The notes beneath the pieces were generated by a model that was not told the origin of the DNA, searched no databases, and saw only the letters and a list, made by a program, of their open reading frames with translations. Source: Leucocoprinus leucothites (taxonomy: Eukaryota; Basidiomycota; Agaricomycetes; Agaricales; Agaricaceae). From it: 64,000 nt of DNA. The stretch spans positions 682,001 to 746,000 of the forward strand of contig JAACJO010000002.1 of the NCBI GenBank assembly GCA_013368445.1. Direction: 5' to 3'. Numbering within the stretch: the stretch's first letter is position 1; the number at the start of each line of letters is the position of its first letter. Shown in pieces: positions 35,604 to 47,578 of the stretch. The position numbers and the translations under genes are program-made.

Positions 35604-37499
35604 ATGCAGACAATAAGCAACGGTAACGCCCGCTACTCGTTCCTCGCCAGACCGCCCCCTCAAAAGAAGAAGTCTGGTCAGGCTCCACCTTCCCCACCTA
35701 TTGCCATTGCTATACCATTGTCTACTACAACCGATAGCCCTACCTTGCGTCATCGTACGAGTGGTATCGCTGCCTGGGCCGCCCTCGTCCAGCCGGGCTC
35801 TCCGGCTCCAAATTCTCCTCACCGTCGAGCCTCCATCTCAAGCTCTCGCCGACCTTCACTTACTCGTCGACGTCTTTCCATCTCGCACTCTCGTGCACCA
35901 TCTGGAGCTCTCTCCGGTCTGATCCATAGTCCTATGTCCGGTCAAGATATTGACATTGACCTTGGTGCTTTTGGTTATACCTCCGTCTTCGTTCACGTTC
36001 CACCTAAAACGCCTTCTACGCCCTCCCACCTCACTCGTACCTCCATGATGAAAATCCCTTTTACGCCTACCGCAACCACCTCTTCTCGAAAGCCTTCTGC
36101 TACAGGACGTACAATCAAACACTTCCGCTCTCTCGGAATTCTCCGTCCCAGGTCCAAATCGACCACTGCCGCACGCGCTGTAGTACCACCTTCTCCATCT
36201 AAAGCATCAATTTCAGGTACCCGTGCTCGCGCTGAGCTTATATCAAAGCGCAAGAAGGTCAAGTACGCTCACGTACGACCACCTCCACCAATTGCAAACG
36301 AAATCGCTTTGATGCAGTTTGCTGATGGTGGTTCTGTGGAGAGTAATGTTCGTGCATTGATGGCCGCTAAAGCTGTTGCTGCGGGGGGTGCATCCGGTGT
36401 AGGTGATATCTACAGGGATGGAAAAGGTGGAATGTGGTTGGATCAGGATGAAGAGATGGAGTATGCTCATCTTTTGGGCGGTGATGTTGATGGTGAGGTC
36501 GACTCTGAGGGACAGTGGATCAGGTTTGGGGACCAGAAGTCTAGCGAGGATGGGATGTCGCCTAAGACTGCGATCGCTGACTTGGCTGGTTCGAACGACA
36601 AACGCGAGAGTTTGTCGACTCAGGATTCAGATCTATCCCCTCGATACATTGTTCTGCCCGCAGAGGAAACACTGTGTGGACCAGAGGATGCTGTTCTCTC
36701 GTTCGCTGCACCACCCAAGTCTCCATTCGGTAGGGCACACTTGTCTACATCTGCCACAACAGGATTGAGCGTCCTTTCCCTTCCTTCTCGTCCCAACCGC
36801 CCAGCAAAACATCTCTGCAAACCCGAATTCCTTCTTGATATGGCTGCCTTTGGTCCTCGTTCTCCAAAATCTCCGCATCTTCCTGTTTCTTCTTTCTCTT
36901 CTCCCACTCTCCCAGCCTCTCCCACTCTCATCACAACCACGCCCATTCGCACCTCATCGCTCAAACCCAAAACCACCTCTGCGCGATTTTCTTCCGCATT
37001 CGTTCAACTCCCGCCTGCTCCTGGTAGTGGAGTGGCTAAGAAAGTCAAGCGAAGACCTGCGCCCCTTCAACTCGCGTCTAATGGCGCGGGATGGAGGAAG
37101 GTCGAGGCCTCTAAGAGTCCGGGTTCTCGGATTATGTCTACTTCGACCGCCTCGATCGGGGTTGTAGCGGAAGCAAGAAGAGAGTTTGTCGAAGCTTCGT
37201 TTGCACCTCAGCCTGTTATTCATCGTGTCCCTCCCGCCACCGTTAACACCCCCTCAGCCAACACGGCTACGACAACGACAAGACCCCGAGGGAAAATCAT
37301 CATCGCGTCTTTGGACCCGAGGGAAGATATGGCGAGATGTCGAGAGTGGGCTGCTGCTAGTGGGATGATGGTGGTTGATGCAGACGGAGAACTCGCTGTG
37401 GATGGGAATACTGATGTGGATATTTGCGTGAGCAGGACTACGGGAAGTGTTGCGAGGAAGAAGCGGTTAGGGTTTGGTGGTTTGTTTGGGAGGAAGTAA
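35604..37499 (+). CDS. Ser/Pro-rich 631-aa protein of unknown function
   Basis: A single uninterrupted frame of 631 codons, unusual here because neighbours are rich in introns. I do not recognise a domain. The N-terminal 200 residues are Ser/Thr/Pro/Arg-rich with many SP and TP sites. A more ordered part around residues 215-310 includes RAELISKRKKVKYAHVRPPPP, then NEIALMQFADGGSVESNVRA and DQDEEMEYAHLLGGD. The C-terminal part has a short ordered segment (IIIASLDPREDMARCREWAAA, SGMMVVDADGELAVDG) followed by a basic end (KKRLGFGGLFGRK). Codon use and open length argue it is real. It may be a phosphorylated regulatory protein, but that is only a guess from composition. Confidence 0.75.
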   Translation: MQTISNGNARYSFLARPPPQKKKSGQAPPSPPIAIAIPLSTTTDSPTLRHRTSGIAAWAALVQPGSPAPNSPHRRASISSSRRPSLTRRRLSISHSRAPSGALSGLIHSPMSGQDIDIDLGAFGYTSVFVHVPPKTPSTPSHLTRTSMMKIPFTPTATTSSRKPSATGRTIKHFRSLGILRPRSKSTTAARAVVPPSPSKASISGTRARAELISKRKKVKYAHVRPPPPIANEIALMQFADGGSVESNVRALMAAKAVAAGGASGVGDIYRDGKGGMWLDQDEEMEYAHLLGGDVDGEVDSEGQWIRFGDQKSSEDGMSPKTAIADLAGSNDKRESLSTQDSDLSPRYIVLPAEETLCGPEDAVLSFAAPPKSPFGRAHLSTSATTGLSVLSLPSRPNRPAKHLCKPEFLLDMAAFGPRSPKSPHLPVSSFSSPTLPASPTLITTTPIRTSSLKPKTTSARFSSAFVQLPPAPGSGVAKKVKRRPAPLQLASNGAGWRKVEASKSPGSRIMSTSTASIGVVAEARREFVEASFAPQPVIHRVPPATVNTPSANTATTTTRPRGKIIIASLDPREDMARCREWAAASGMMVVDADGELAVDGNTDVDICVSRTTGSVARKKRLGFGGLFGRK

Positions 37500-37977
37500 A
37501 TTCTTTTTTCACTTCCTCTTTCTTCGTTTTTTTTGACGAGGAGCACTGGTTGCTCTTTGTGTTTATGACACCCTTAACGTCGTTGGATATGGCTTGTTAT
37601 ACCCCCCTTCAACTTCACGCCCTTCTACTACGATATGCGGCCAAGGTAACCTTTGGCACTTAACTGCATTGTATGACTTGTACGACGCCCAGGACTATTG
37701 TTTTGTGATCATGCTTTGCCTTGCAACCTGCTTTCAATCCTCCATTGTTGTACAAGTTATAATTCTCCATCTGCTTTCTCATTGATGCTATTGTATGCTC
37801 TGTTCTAATGTGCAATCTTCTATGCACCGCTGTCGATTTGATTTGGCTTTGCCTTATATGTAGATCGTAGTCTTTTGACCTGGTGTTGATATCCTGGGTT
37901 TCATGAACTGATATTATGGATGAAGTGACTATGTTTTGTGAATCTGATATACACGAGCGGATCCGCTCTACTTAGCG
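37500..37977. other. Intergenic region at the 3' breakpoint of RhoGEF-2
   Basis: About 480 T-rich bases between convergent genes. No CNH-coding sequence is visible here, so RhoGEF-2 is not merely interrupted by a stop; its 3' part is absent. Confidence 0.6.
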
Positions 37978-40900
37978 TCAATCTTGATCAACGTTCTCCA
38001 AGTCACCACGCATGGCGAGTGCGTGCGCCAACTTTTCTCGCCATTCAACACGAGATTCTGATGACTCTGCGTACATTGTATAGGATCCTCCGGCACTTCT
38101 ACCATCGTTAATAGTCATGGGATATATAAATCGGGAGTCGTTTTCGGTGCCCTCTGGAGAACCACTTGAGCTCAGGCTGGTGCTTTTTCTGCCTACCCGA
38201 AACCCACGGAGTAGACTTGCATGTCGTTGGGAACTAATCGGAAGGTCGGTGAAATTGATAAGAGAGAGATCCTTCAGGGGAATAGGGCGTCGGTGGACAT
38301 TATACTTCGTAACTCCATCCTTTTCCTTCGGTTTTGTGATCACCACTAATAGACGGTCAGAAGAGAGTTCAAGATACTAGATAATCTACCCACAATAATT
38401 GTCGAGAAGAAGTACAAACAATTCACTCCAACCATTCCACTCAAGTTTACTATCAGGTTGACCCAAAAGCTTTCCAGAGTGTATCAACTGCCGCTTTTTA
38501 TCAAATAGGTCCACGTCCTGCGAAACACCAACCGTTGTCAACGGCCCCATTCTCGCTTATTCTTGATAATAATGAGGAACATACGAAGGTCTCTCCATGC
38601 TTAAATACCAAATTCGCACTGTATCCCCACAGATCGACCTTGACCGTCGCATCCCGAAAACCAGGGTCTGCAGCCGCTCTAACCGACGTGATGGCCTTGA
38701 TTACACTGGGGAGATCCGAGTGATCACTATGACCTTCGGGAGAACTGTTCATGATCTCCCTGAGAAGTTGCTCATAACGCTCCAGGCGGGGGATAGGACG
38801 GTTGATAAAATCCTTCATAACAAAACGATGAGAGTCTTGATGACGGATCTGTCGCTGTTGAATAAACGATTAGCACTTCGCGAGGATACCGATTAGGGAA
38901 ACGTGCAACTTACCTCGACGAATGCCCCGAACGCCGGGTTATTTGTTATTTCATTATCTATCTTGTAGGCAGCAATAGGATAATTTGAAATGTACTCCAA
39001 ATATGCGTTATGAAAGTTCAGTGCAGCATCTTGCATCGCGGCTGTAATGCTGATCACACAAGGATGCTCATTGCGCTGAACTTCGAAAAGTCGCTCCAAA
39101 AGTCGATGGTGGTGCTCGTACAGGTCCCAATAATTGTGGAAAACATCATCGATGAATCGCTCCAAGCGATCTTGGGGAATGATCGGTGGAACTGAAGACC
39201 GCAGTGGGTTTACATACATCTGTAATATACGACTTGCTGTCAGTTTATAAATTGAGCCTCGGAAAAGGGACCAATGAGTGCCTACCATCTTGATATTTTG
39301 GAGATCCTTCACATAGGCTATCTCTCCCTTGATCAACTCGAAAATAACACTAGAACGTCAGATTTCCCGTCAGTTCACCCAACCCTCAAAAGCCAAGCAG
39401 TAAGCAAGTTATTTTGCGACATACGATTGTCGTTTCACCTCCTTATATGGTAAGATCTCTCTAAATTCTCTAGATACGAGATCATGCCACTCCCATCTTC
39501 TGGATGGACCTCTGCCCATAGCTGCCTGGAACGCCCTCAGCTGCACAAAACGGCGTAAACCTGCCATCGTCTGAATTGCCTCCTTCAAGAACTCCACATC
39601 AGGGTTCTCCTCTTCCGTCTTTTCGAGAATGCTATCCAGGAAGGCAGGGTACTTCTCTAGCTGATCGGAAGGACGGCTCAAAAGATGTCTCAAGTCAGGA
39701 TGACCTAGTTGCCCATGTTGCAGTGATTTCATAGAGCACCTCTAAACCACTGATTTTAGTTCATGGCATTGAATGAACCCTCCACTGAGCTGAGAGTGCC
39801 AACGCTTACCTCGAGAAAAAATTTGAATTCCTGGTTTCGCTCCAATTCGTCCCGCAGCCTTTCCTCCGCATTCATGTGGTGGGCAATATAAGTGGGGTAT
39901 GCTGAGCAAAAGTCGGCAACCGCGTTCATGAAGATATCACCAATCCTCCGAATGACAGGCTGTTGCTTTCGGTGGCGAGCATACAATGCCTCAAGGAACT
40001 GGCGGCTGAGGTCGCGCAGCTCCAAGACATTTCTAAAAACGTGGTTAGTGAACCCCGCCACCTGATTGTCGGGAATTACAGGAGGATTTGCGGCTCGTAG
40101 TGGTTCAAGGAACACCGACTCGACCAAGTCAAGATCCATAATATACTGTTCTTCTGTATCGATGAGATGAGTGATGATCCTGTAGGACCTTGTTAAAGGC
40201 GGGCATTCGTTCAACTAAACATAACTCACTCGTGTCGTTCAATTTCACATTGCGGAAACTCATTCAATGCCTTGGTTGATTCGTTGGAACCAATAGTGCG
40301 GAAGTTGCGGTTCTTCTGCCTAAGTGGTACATGGACTGCGATAGGACAAACAGTAGGCTCAGGAAGTTCCTTTTTCTAGAACAAACCGAGTCAAACTACG
40401 GATATGCATGCATTTAGAGAATATGCACTCACTCTCTTAGGGCACGAAAAGGCATAACAAGGGACCTCGGTTTCGGTCTTTGAACAACTGGGAGAGTAAC
40501 AATGTGTGAGCAGCGTAACTACACCCGTTGGCAATTCCGCCCTTTCCAGGCCAACGTTGGGTTCATCTCCTCGTTCGTCATATAACATGAACACCTCTTC
40601 TATTCCATCTTCGAGCATGCGACCTTCATCAGCTCTGAAGAAGAGTTGATCGTGAAGGCTACGAGCGATCTGCAACGCAAAGTACCTGTCACTGAGAGAG
40701 GGGTCATGGTCGATAGTTAAGTGCTGGATCAGGGTCTGGATGGTGGTCTTTGAATATTATAGTCGCAGTTGACGCAGATCAGCGATGTTCACAATGGAAA
40801 CCACTTACTGCTGACTCACCACAATATCCCGGCCAGTGAATGCTCGAGGATGTCCGACGCCTCCTTTGTTGTGTGTTGCTCTTGGTACTTTATCGTGAAG

Positions 40901-41017
40901 TCGCACAGCAATATGTGAGAGAAGGGAATAGTTGGTGAACAAGCTGTATTCGTCCTTTTCCTTGCTGCTTTTCCCAGAGTCTGAGTTGTCTTTATTGTGG
41001 GGGCCTATGCTCTCCAT
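37978..41017 (-). CDS. RhoGEF-2, shortened copy (DEP-DH-DH-PH, no CNH)
   Basis: Minus-strand paralogue of RhoGEF-1 with conserved intron positions. Order: DEP (40,960-40,590; TNYSLLSHIAVRLHDKVP), DH1 (40,180-39,480; LIDTEEQYIMDLDLVESVF, LRHLLSRPSDQLEKYP), DH2 (39,340-38,560; LIKGEIAYVKDLQNI, MKDFINRPIPRLERYEQLL) and PH (38,480-38,010; WSELFVLLLDNY, VVITKPKEKDGVTKYNV). The frame ends soon after the PH with HALAMRGDLENVDQD. The Ser/Pro-rich N-terminal half and the whole CNH are missing; homology to RhoGEF-1 starts at the FEN segment near 41,030, just above the only usable Met. I saw no internal stop in the exons, so a protein of roughly 830 aa could be made. DH2 is clearly closer to RhoGEF-1 than to RhoGEF-3. 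Only 139 bp separates it from the divergent NACHT gene. Confidence 0.78.
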
Positions 41018-41156
41018 ATTGTCCTCCAGATTCTCAAACTTAGGTATATAGCTCGAAGGGAAGACAGGTCTACATATGTACGTAATGTACTGCCTTCTTT
41101 CCGGAATTGATTTGGGGTAGAGCGTCTAAAATCCCTTGTGTCAGATTACTTTCAAC

Positions 41157-43804
41157 ATGCCCAGTCTCTTAGACCGCTTGAAACCACACAAGGGCAAGAG
41201 AGAATACTTGCGTAAAATCCTTGGTATTAAACCACCTTCTCCAACTCAGCCTTCTACCTTCGCAAAGGAAGATGCGATACCGGCATCGGCGACACCAGCA
41301 CCTGGAACTGCAGATGAAGCATCAAGTATCCACACACATATGCCAGGAAAGCGACAACAGCCCATTGGACATACCACTGCGCCTGGACAAGATAAATCTG
41401 GTTCAAAGCAGAGCGATAGCGAGGGAGCTGGACCATCTAGGTCAAGTCAGTTTAACGGTACGTGATGCTAAGTTCTTGGATTGTAGCTCTATAGAGATTC
41501 CTGAAACCATTTTACAGAATCAGAGCATCATGAAGCGAGTTCCTCGGGCGCCTTCTATGGTGCTCATGATTTCAAGATAGACAATCCTACCTTTTTGAAT
41601 GTGGTCCATAAAAATAAAGTCATTTACAAGATCGATAAACCTCTCAACGATCGCATTTTTGTAGAGAGGTTTCTACAGAACCTTGACATTGGCGGAACAG
41701 GTACGGCTCCTTCTGTAATTCACTTTATCATGGGGTTGAAATATAACAATCCAGTCCTCCTGATCCTTGACAAAAAGCGAGTGTCTGGCGCTGAGGTGGA
41801 TTCATCTGACCGCGAGCCTCCCCCTCGATGCCATCCGGAGACCCGAAAGGAGCTGAGGGAGACGCTTAATGCATGGGTATTAAACGTTCATAGACGATGG
41901 TGTTTTATTTGGCTCTCAGGACCCGCTGGTGCTGGTAAATCGGCCGTTGCTCAAACTTTCGCCGAGTATTGTCAAGGGATCGGACAGCTGGGTGCGACTT
42001 TCTTCTTCTCCAAATTGCAACAGCGCGATAGTCCCAATGGGTTCATTGCCACTCTCGCATATCAGTTTGCACTCGAACATGCAGGGTACAACCACTTAAT
42101 CACCTACATCCTTTCCCATAATCCCGGCATCCTTGACAAGACTCTCCGTATTCAATTCTACAAACTCATCGTCGAGCCTTTTGCCCTTCTCGCAACTCAG
42201 CAGGCTAACGACGAAACTCCCTACAAACCGCTTGTCGTGATCATTGACGGTTTAGACGAGTGTAGCGATGAGGGTGTGCAATGTCAACTCATCCAGCTTA
42301 TCGGAGAATGCGTTCGTCTACCAGCAATTGGGCACCGACCCTTGCTATGGCTCGTTTGCAGTCGTCCAGAGTGGCATATCAAGCGCGAGTTCGCGCAGGC
42401 AGATCCTCGCATTGATTGCGGCCGCGAAGAATTAAGCTGCAATGCTGCTGAGGACGTCAAGGACGTCTACCGCATCCTCAAAGATGGTCTCCAGAAGATT
42501 CGCAACAAGACGACATGGGGGTTGACTCGGGCTCCTCACGTACAGTGGCCGACAGAGTCAAAGTTGCAGCGACTTTCGCTACACGTTGGAGGGCTTCCCG
42601 TCCTTGCCTCTGCCGTTCTCAGGTTTATCGGCGAAGGGAGCAGTTCGCTCGACTCGCGGCTAGACATTTGTCTCATGTATCTTGAAGCTGTCGGAGAGCC
42701 GGGTAAGGTCAAACCTCTGGATTCCCTCGACTCGTTCTACCAGCAGATCATGATCCGTGTCCCTCAATCAATCCTCCCGATAACTAAGCAAATCCTTGCG
42801 TTCTACATCCTTTCTCGCTCCCATATGAAACAACTCATCGCGCGTGTTGGAGGTGGCTATTTCGAGAGAGTTGCCGAAGTTGGCACTTTTCTCGATATCG
42901 ACAGAGATACCTTCTACTCGGCTTTACAGAATTTGCATTCCGTCATCGATGTTCCACCCGCCGAGTTGGCCCTCGAAAAGCCAATCGAGTTCTTCCATAA
43001 ATCATTCACCGATTTCCTCCAAGATGCAACTCGATCCAAATCCTTTGCACTCGATATGGATCAAGCCCATTACGATATTGCAGTTCGCACCCTCCGTTGG
43101 CACAATCACTTCATTTCAGTCAATTGCCAACTCGAGGGTGAGCAATTCTTGTTAAATCCAACCCAGAGTACTGACCCTTCAACCAGATTGTACTCTTTCT
43201 ACCTATGCTGAACATAAACTCGGTGACATGCGTTGGGCTATAGGCGAGGACAGCGCCGACGTTCAGCTAAGTCTTCCTCGCATCAAGGACTTTGCGAGGT
43301 TGAACTGCTGGTATATGTGTAATACCGTCTTTTTTGACTCGAAAATCTCTGGTCCTCTTATCGCAGAACTTGCTCAATTCAATTTCTGCCATCTGGCGCC
43401 CTTCACTAGTGGTACTGGGAACCAGGATCTGAGACATCTGCTAATATGGCTTCCTACCTTTTTGGTGCGTATAGGGAAAGGTTAGATGAAGAAATATTGT
43501 AAGCTGATGGAAATGTGACCGGCAGGAGGACGACTCACATGACACTGGCCCCATCCGATATCGGGCCTCGTCAAAATTTGATGAACAGCTTTCCGAAAGA
43601 TTCTCAGCACCACTACCTCTCTCCAACGCACTGCCCCGTGATCTGACAACCGAGGAGCGGTCATTTTGGTTTATTTCGTCTCATTTGCCGGATGAGGATT
43701 TACCCTCATTGAATGATATACCCATGGCTTTCTGGATCGGGAAAGGTGACCGGACTGTGTTGGCGTTGTTGACGAAATCGGCAAAGGAACGCTTAAGGAA
43801 CTGA
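41157..43804 (+). CDS. NACHT-type (STAND) NTPase
   Basis: Four exons (41157-41457, 41518-43137, 43187-43464, 43526-43804) give a single 825-aa frame. The N-terminus (MPSLLDRLKPHKGKREYLRK) is short and Ser/Pro-rich. Next comes the conserved pre-NACHT segment AHDFKIDNPTFLNV, then the NTPase with Walker A GPAGAGKSA, Walker B VVIIDGLDEC, and SRPEW (sensor-like). The C-terminal 300 residues are helical without WD40, ANK or TPR repeats I can see. Agaricomycete genomes carry large families of such NTPases, thought to act in non-self recognition or cell death by analogy with HET-E and NLR proteins. Here the repeat sensor is absent. The gene is head-to-head with the shortened RhoGEF-2. Confidence 0.85.
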
Positions 43805-44107
43805 GAAATATGCTTCTGATCTACATTCTCTCTAAAGTAGCTTCTGCTCTGGGCCAGGGGTTCATTATAATAACGTTTTGTCTATTCGCTCCAAACAGGG
43901 AGACGCCATATGTGACCATCGTTACCACGGATGAGCTGATATTTGCCATTGTAGACAAGAATTCTGGATTTTCTGGAGTGTCCACAACCTTGGTACTGAA
44001 AAACGCAACTACGCTGAACTTTGTCTCCTACTCTACTTAATAGATTGGACGCCTTGAAGGTGTACACCTGACTCGTCTTGGATCAACTCAGAAATTAGGT
44101 TTGTAAC
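43805..44107. other. Intergenic region upstream of the tRNA
   Basis: About 300 bases with chance frames only. Confidence 0.5.
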
Positions 44108-44181
44108 GGCCGACTAGCTCAGTTGGTTAGAGCGTCGTGCTAATAACGCGAAGGTCTTGGGTTCGATCCCCACGTTGGCCA
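44108..44181 (+). tRNA. tRNA-Ile (AAT)
   Basis: The acceptor stem GGCCGAC pairs with GTTGGCC, with discriminator A. The D-arm carries TAGCTCAGTTGGTTAGAG (box A). The anticodon stem TCGTG/CGCGA holds the loop CTAATAA, anticodon AAT. The T-arm has GGTTCGATCC (box B). There is no intron. A T-run at about 44,187-44,194 fits a Pol III terminator. Confidence 0.95.
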
Positions 44182-44594
44182 TGCCTCTTTTTTTTCCTTG
44201 CCTTGTTCTGGTCCACTGGTACGGTCTCTTTTGCAACTTTGAGCGATACATGGTACCCTAGGGCTTGAACCTACGGATAGTCTATGCGCGCACTTATGCG
44301 AAGATGGCTCGGTGACGGATGATGCATTGCCGGACGCATTCTGCCAGAGTATCATATGACGGCCGATCACGAAGTTCGAAACCTCAGGAAGCAGAGGTGT
44401 GACCAAACCAAGCGCCGGAACAGCCTCTTCTTAACAGCATAATGCGGCAAAAACGGTAATTGTGCACTGCTCCGTAGTATATCTGGCCACCTCGTGTATG
44501 CAGGACTGGGATCCTATTTGAAGACGTCTTTCCTCCTGCTTGGATGAAGTCTTCCGGCCTCATCCTTGACTATTGATCTCTTCGCGATTCCGAA
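44182..44594. other. Intergenic region after the tRNA
   Basis: About 410 bases. The long minus-strand frame here reads through the tRNA antisense and is not a gene. Confidence 0.55.
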
Positions 44595-47042
44595 TTGTCG
44601 TTGATGTCCTGCATGGAGATTCAAATCCAAGAAGCAGATACTATCTCTCAGGAACTCGTCACTCCTAGATCTTCTACTTGTGTTCACCACGATGCCTCTC
44701 GACCTGGATCTCCTACCGACACTTCAGCTGCGCAGGGCTCTAGCACGCTAGTCTTGCCGAACGAGATATACCCGACGTCCCCGACCGACAGCCGACGGTA
44801 TAAGCATGACAGGAAAAGGTAAGCAAACGCTCATTAGCATTGCATAATTCCAGGTCCCGACTATTGCCTTTCTAGGGACGATAAGCCTGCCTGGTACCCT
44901 ATTCGACCTTGTCGTGTCACTTTCAAAGAGTGAGTCGCTAGACTAAATTCTATTACTGTCACGCTAGCTACTCGTAGCCATTTTTGCTGATGATGTTGCA
45001 GTGAAGAGCTTCCGCCTGGTTGGGAGAAGTGCATCCATCCAGAAGGATTACCATTCTTTTATCGGCCCGCTTCGAATGACTGTCCAATGGTAACCAGTAA
45101 ATCTCTTGCTCCAGTCGTAACACAGCTCACGATGCCCTTACCAGAGACTCTTCACTGATGAGTGGCTGTATGATGAAAAAACCGCCGAACACATTTCGGA
45201 TTTTCTGAATCAGATTCAACAAGCGATTGTGGAGTATGGGGCCACCATCCATCCAAACAGCGATCTTGTTCTTGAGCTGCAAATGGACGAGGGAATACAG
45301 AAATGCGGCTATTACTTTATTCATCATCCGACGAAAGTCATTTATTGGCTTGAGGAGGTAAATCTGGAGTATATGTCCCAACAATTCGGAAACGAGATTC
45401 GTGGAGATATATCAGATACTCAAGCTGGTGAGTGAATGTCTAGAAAACACCAATACGTACGTTAATCCAAGAAATTCGACAACCTGGCAGAAATATGTAT
45501 GGAGGTAGAATACTGGTTCGCCATCTCGCAACATTCATTGTGTCGATCTGATTTTGCTGAACATCGAAATCCAGGGCATACTGGGACTGCTTTCCGAACC
45601 TACAGGAAATTACGCCTGACATCCATGATTATGCGATGAGTACGATCGTGGCTGCTATTACAGGTACCATTGAAACGCTTCAAAGGAAAATTTCTGACAA
45701 GAGGTGACTAGATGTAATCTCATCCAATAATTCCACGATCACAGCCTCCTATGAAGAACTGAAGCGGATGCTTGATATTACTCACCAATCAAAAGGTAAA
45801 AGTCATCTAGCCACGATCGCCACGCTGAATATTTGTGCCGTATACTGAACCGACATCTAGAATGCAAGTCTTCCAAATGGCACATTGGTGAGCTCTCGAA
45901 AATCTTGATCCGATTAGCGTGCACCATGATCTTCTAACCAAACTTGTATTCATAGGTCGATTTATGAGATACATTGGTAGGTTCGCCGTCTACAAGCCCA
46001 GCATCGTGTTTCACAGTCCTTGTTAGTCGGGGATAGGATGCGAAACTATTACGGCGCATATGGCGCGAAGATATCGAGAAACCAAAAAGTGCTGAATACT
46101 GAAGACTCGGGAGGCCGCTCAAAGTTCTTCTGGCTGTTCTCCCCTTTCATGTTCTTCATTCCGCATTCACAGCTGGAGCGCGTTGAGCCATTGGTTATTG
46201 ATCGACATGTGATTAGATTACACTGGATCAAGTTTTTCAAGGATCTTCAAGAAGAATGGAACCAAACGATGATGCTGGTGAGTGAGCCTAGTGGGATATT
46301 GACGACTAGACTGACTCGCCCAAGGCAACTATCATGTTAGCGGCAAACTGCACATTTCTAGCGATCCCGTTATTCCAAGCTCTGGATAACTCTCCTCGAG
46401 AAATCGTCGCTCATAGCACTCCAGCTCAAGTAGCGAGCTACTTCTCGCTTATTACAAGTCTTTATGGATTTATCCTTAGTATGGTCATGTACCGCCAACA
46501 AAGGGTCCGATGTCCTGATACACCTGAAGAAATTGTGAGCTTGCATTTCGATTGATATGTACCGGTTTTTGACGATTCTATTGAGGTGGACTATATCTTC
46601 AACAACACCAAATCGGGCACTGGACACCGCCTCCAGCATCTCGTTATTATCTGGAGTTTGCCGCATGCCCTCGTCACTTGGTCGTGAGTATCCTTATCTG
46701 CTAATTCGGGCAATCTCATATCTGCTATCTTGCATTGAATTACTTAGAGTGGTGACATTCCTCTTGGCTTTCTTGATAATGTGTTTCACCGGAACCCTTA
46801 CTTCCACCAAGATCCTGGTTTCTTTATCGACTGCGCTGCTCAGTTCCCTCGTCGTTTATTATATCTTCAGATTCGGCAGTGCAAAAAACCTGCGCGCTAG
46901 GCTTTTGTCAAAATGGCCCGGGCGTGTCTCGGCTCGGCTTAAACAGCTTAAAATACCCATCCCAATTAGAAAAAACAAGGATGCCGAGTCAATAACAGAG
47001 ATGTCCATCGTCATTAGCGAACCGGAGACATGTGTAGCATAA
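44595..47042 (+). CDS. WW-like domain / transmembrane protein of unknown function
   Basis: A multi-exon gene. The N-terminus is Ser/Thr-rich. A WW-like segment follows (EELPPGWEKCIHPEGLPFFY), then an acidic ordered region (DSDLVLELQMDEG; GYYFIHHPTKVIYWLEEV). After several short exons comes RFMRYIGRF, and the C-terminal part has hydrophobic segments: around 46,330-46,400, 46,430-46,490, 46,580-46,680 (after an intron, VDYIFNNTKSGTGHRLQHLV then IIWSLPHALVTWS), and 46,750-46,870. The tail is basic and ends EPETCVA. I associate this combination with a family frequent in mushroom genomes, with no established function. I infer a membrane protein with 3-4 membrane passes. Middle exon borders (45,430-45,960) are uncertain and contain stops in some readings, so minor damage cannot be excluded. 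Confidence 0.65.
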
Positions 47043-47578
47043 GGTAGTCTAGTCAGTACCGTAAAACTAGGGCTTTGGGTAGAAACTTGCATTATCTATG
47101 TATTAGTATGTGTATGCGGGCATTCTTGATTGTACTGATTATCAAAATACCATGGTTCAATCTCAAACGCTACGCGGAGTGGTTGGCGTCTACGTGGGGA
47201 AAGCTCATGAATTAATCAAAGTCGGTTAATTTTCTGACAGAATTACAATTACTTACCACCACCATGATAGTTCTCAATACACTCTTTAAATTTACACTCG
47301 TTATACACCCTACTCCTTCTGAGCTAGCCCGAACCTTCTGGGTTCCCTCACTCAGGTTTGATCTAGTTTCATGTACTAGGGTGGCAGGTTCTACGTCCAG
47401 TCCACCATCTGCCTCGGGCTCTGAGTCTCGTTTAAGAAGACATGATCGATCTATTCAATGACCCTATCCAGCGTGAAATGTTGCAAAATGTTCGGAAAGA
47501 TATCGACAGCGAGGTATAAAGCAATCAGAGTGACCCCGTAAAATACCAGATGGAGTATATACAGTAGTTCTTGATACA
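47043..47578. other. Convergent intergenic region
   Basis: About 540 bases between the ends of two convergent genes; nothing recognised. Confidence 0.5.

Noticed and set aside
44140..44406. 88-aa minus-strand open frame ending WGSNPRPSRY
   Set aside because: It reads antisense through tRNA-Ile; this type of peptide is a common false gene over tRNAs.
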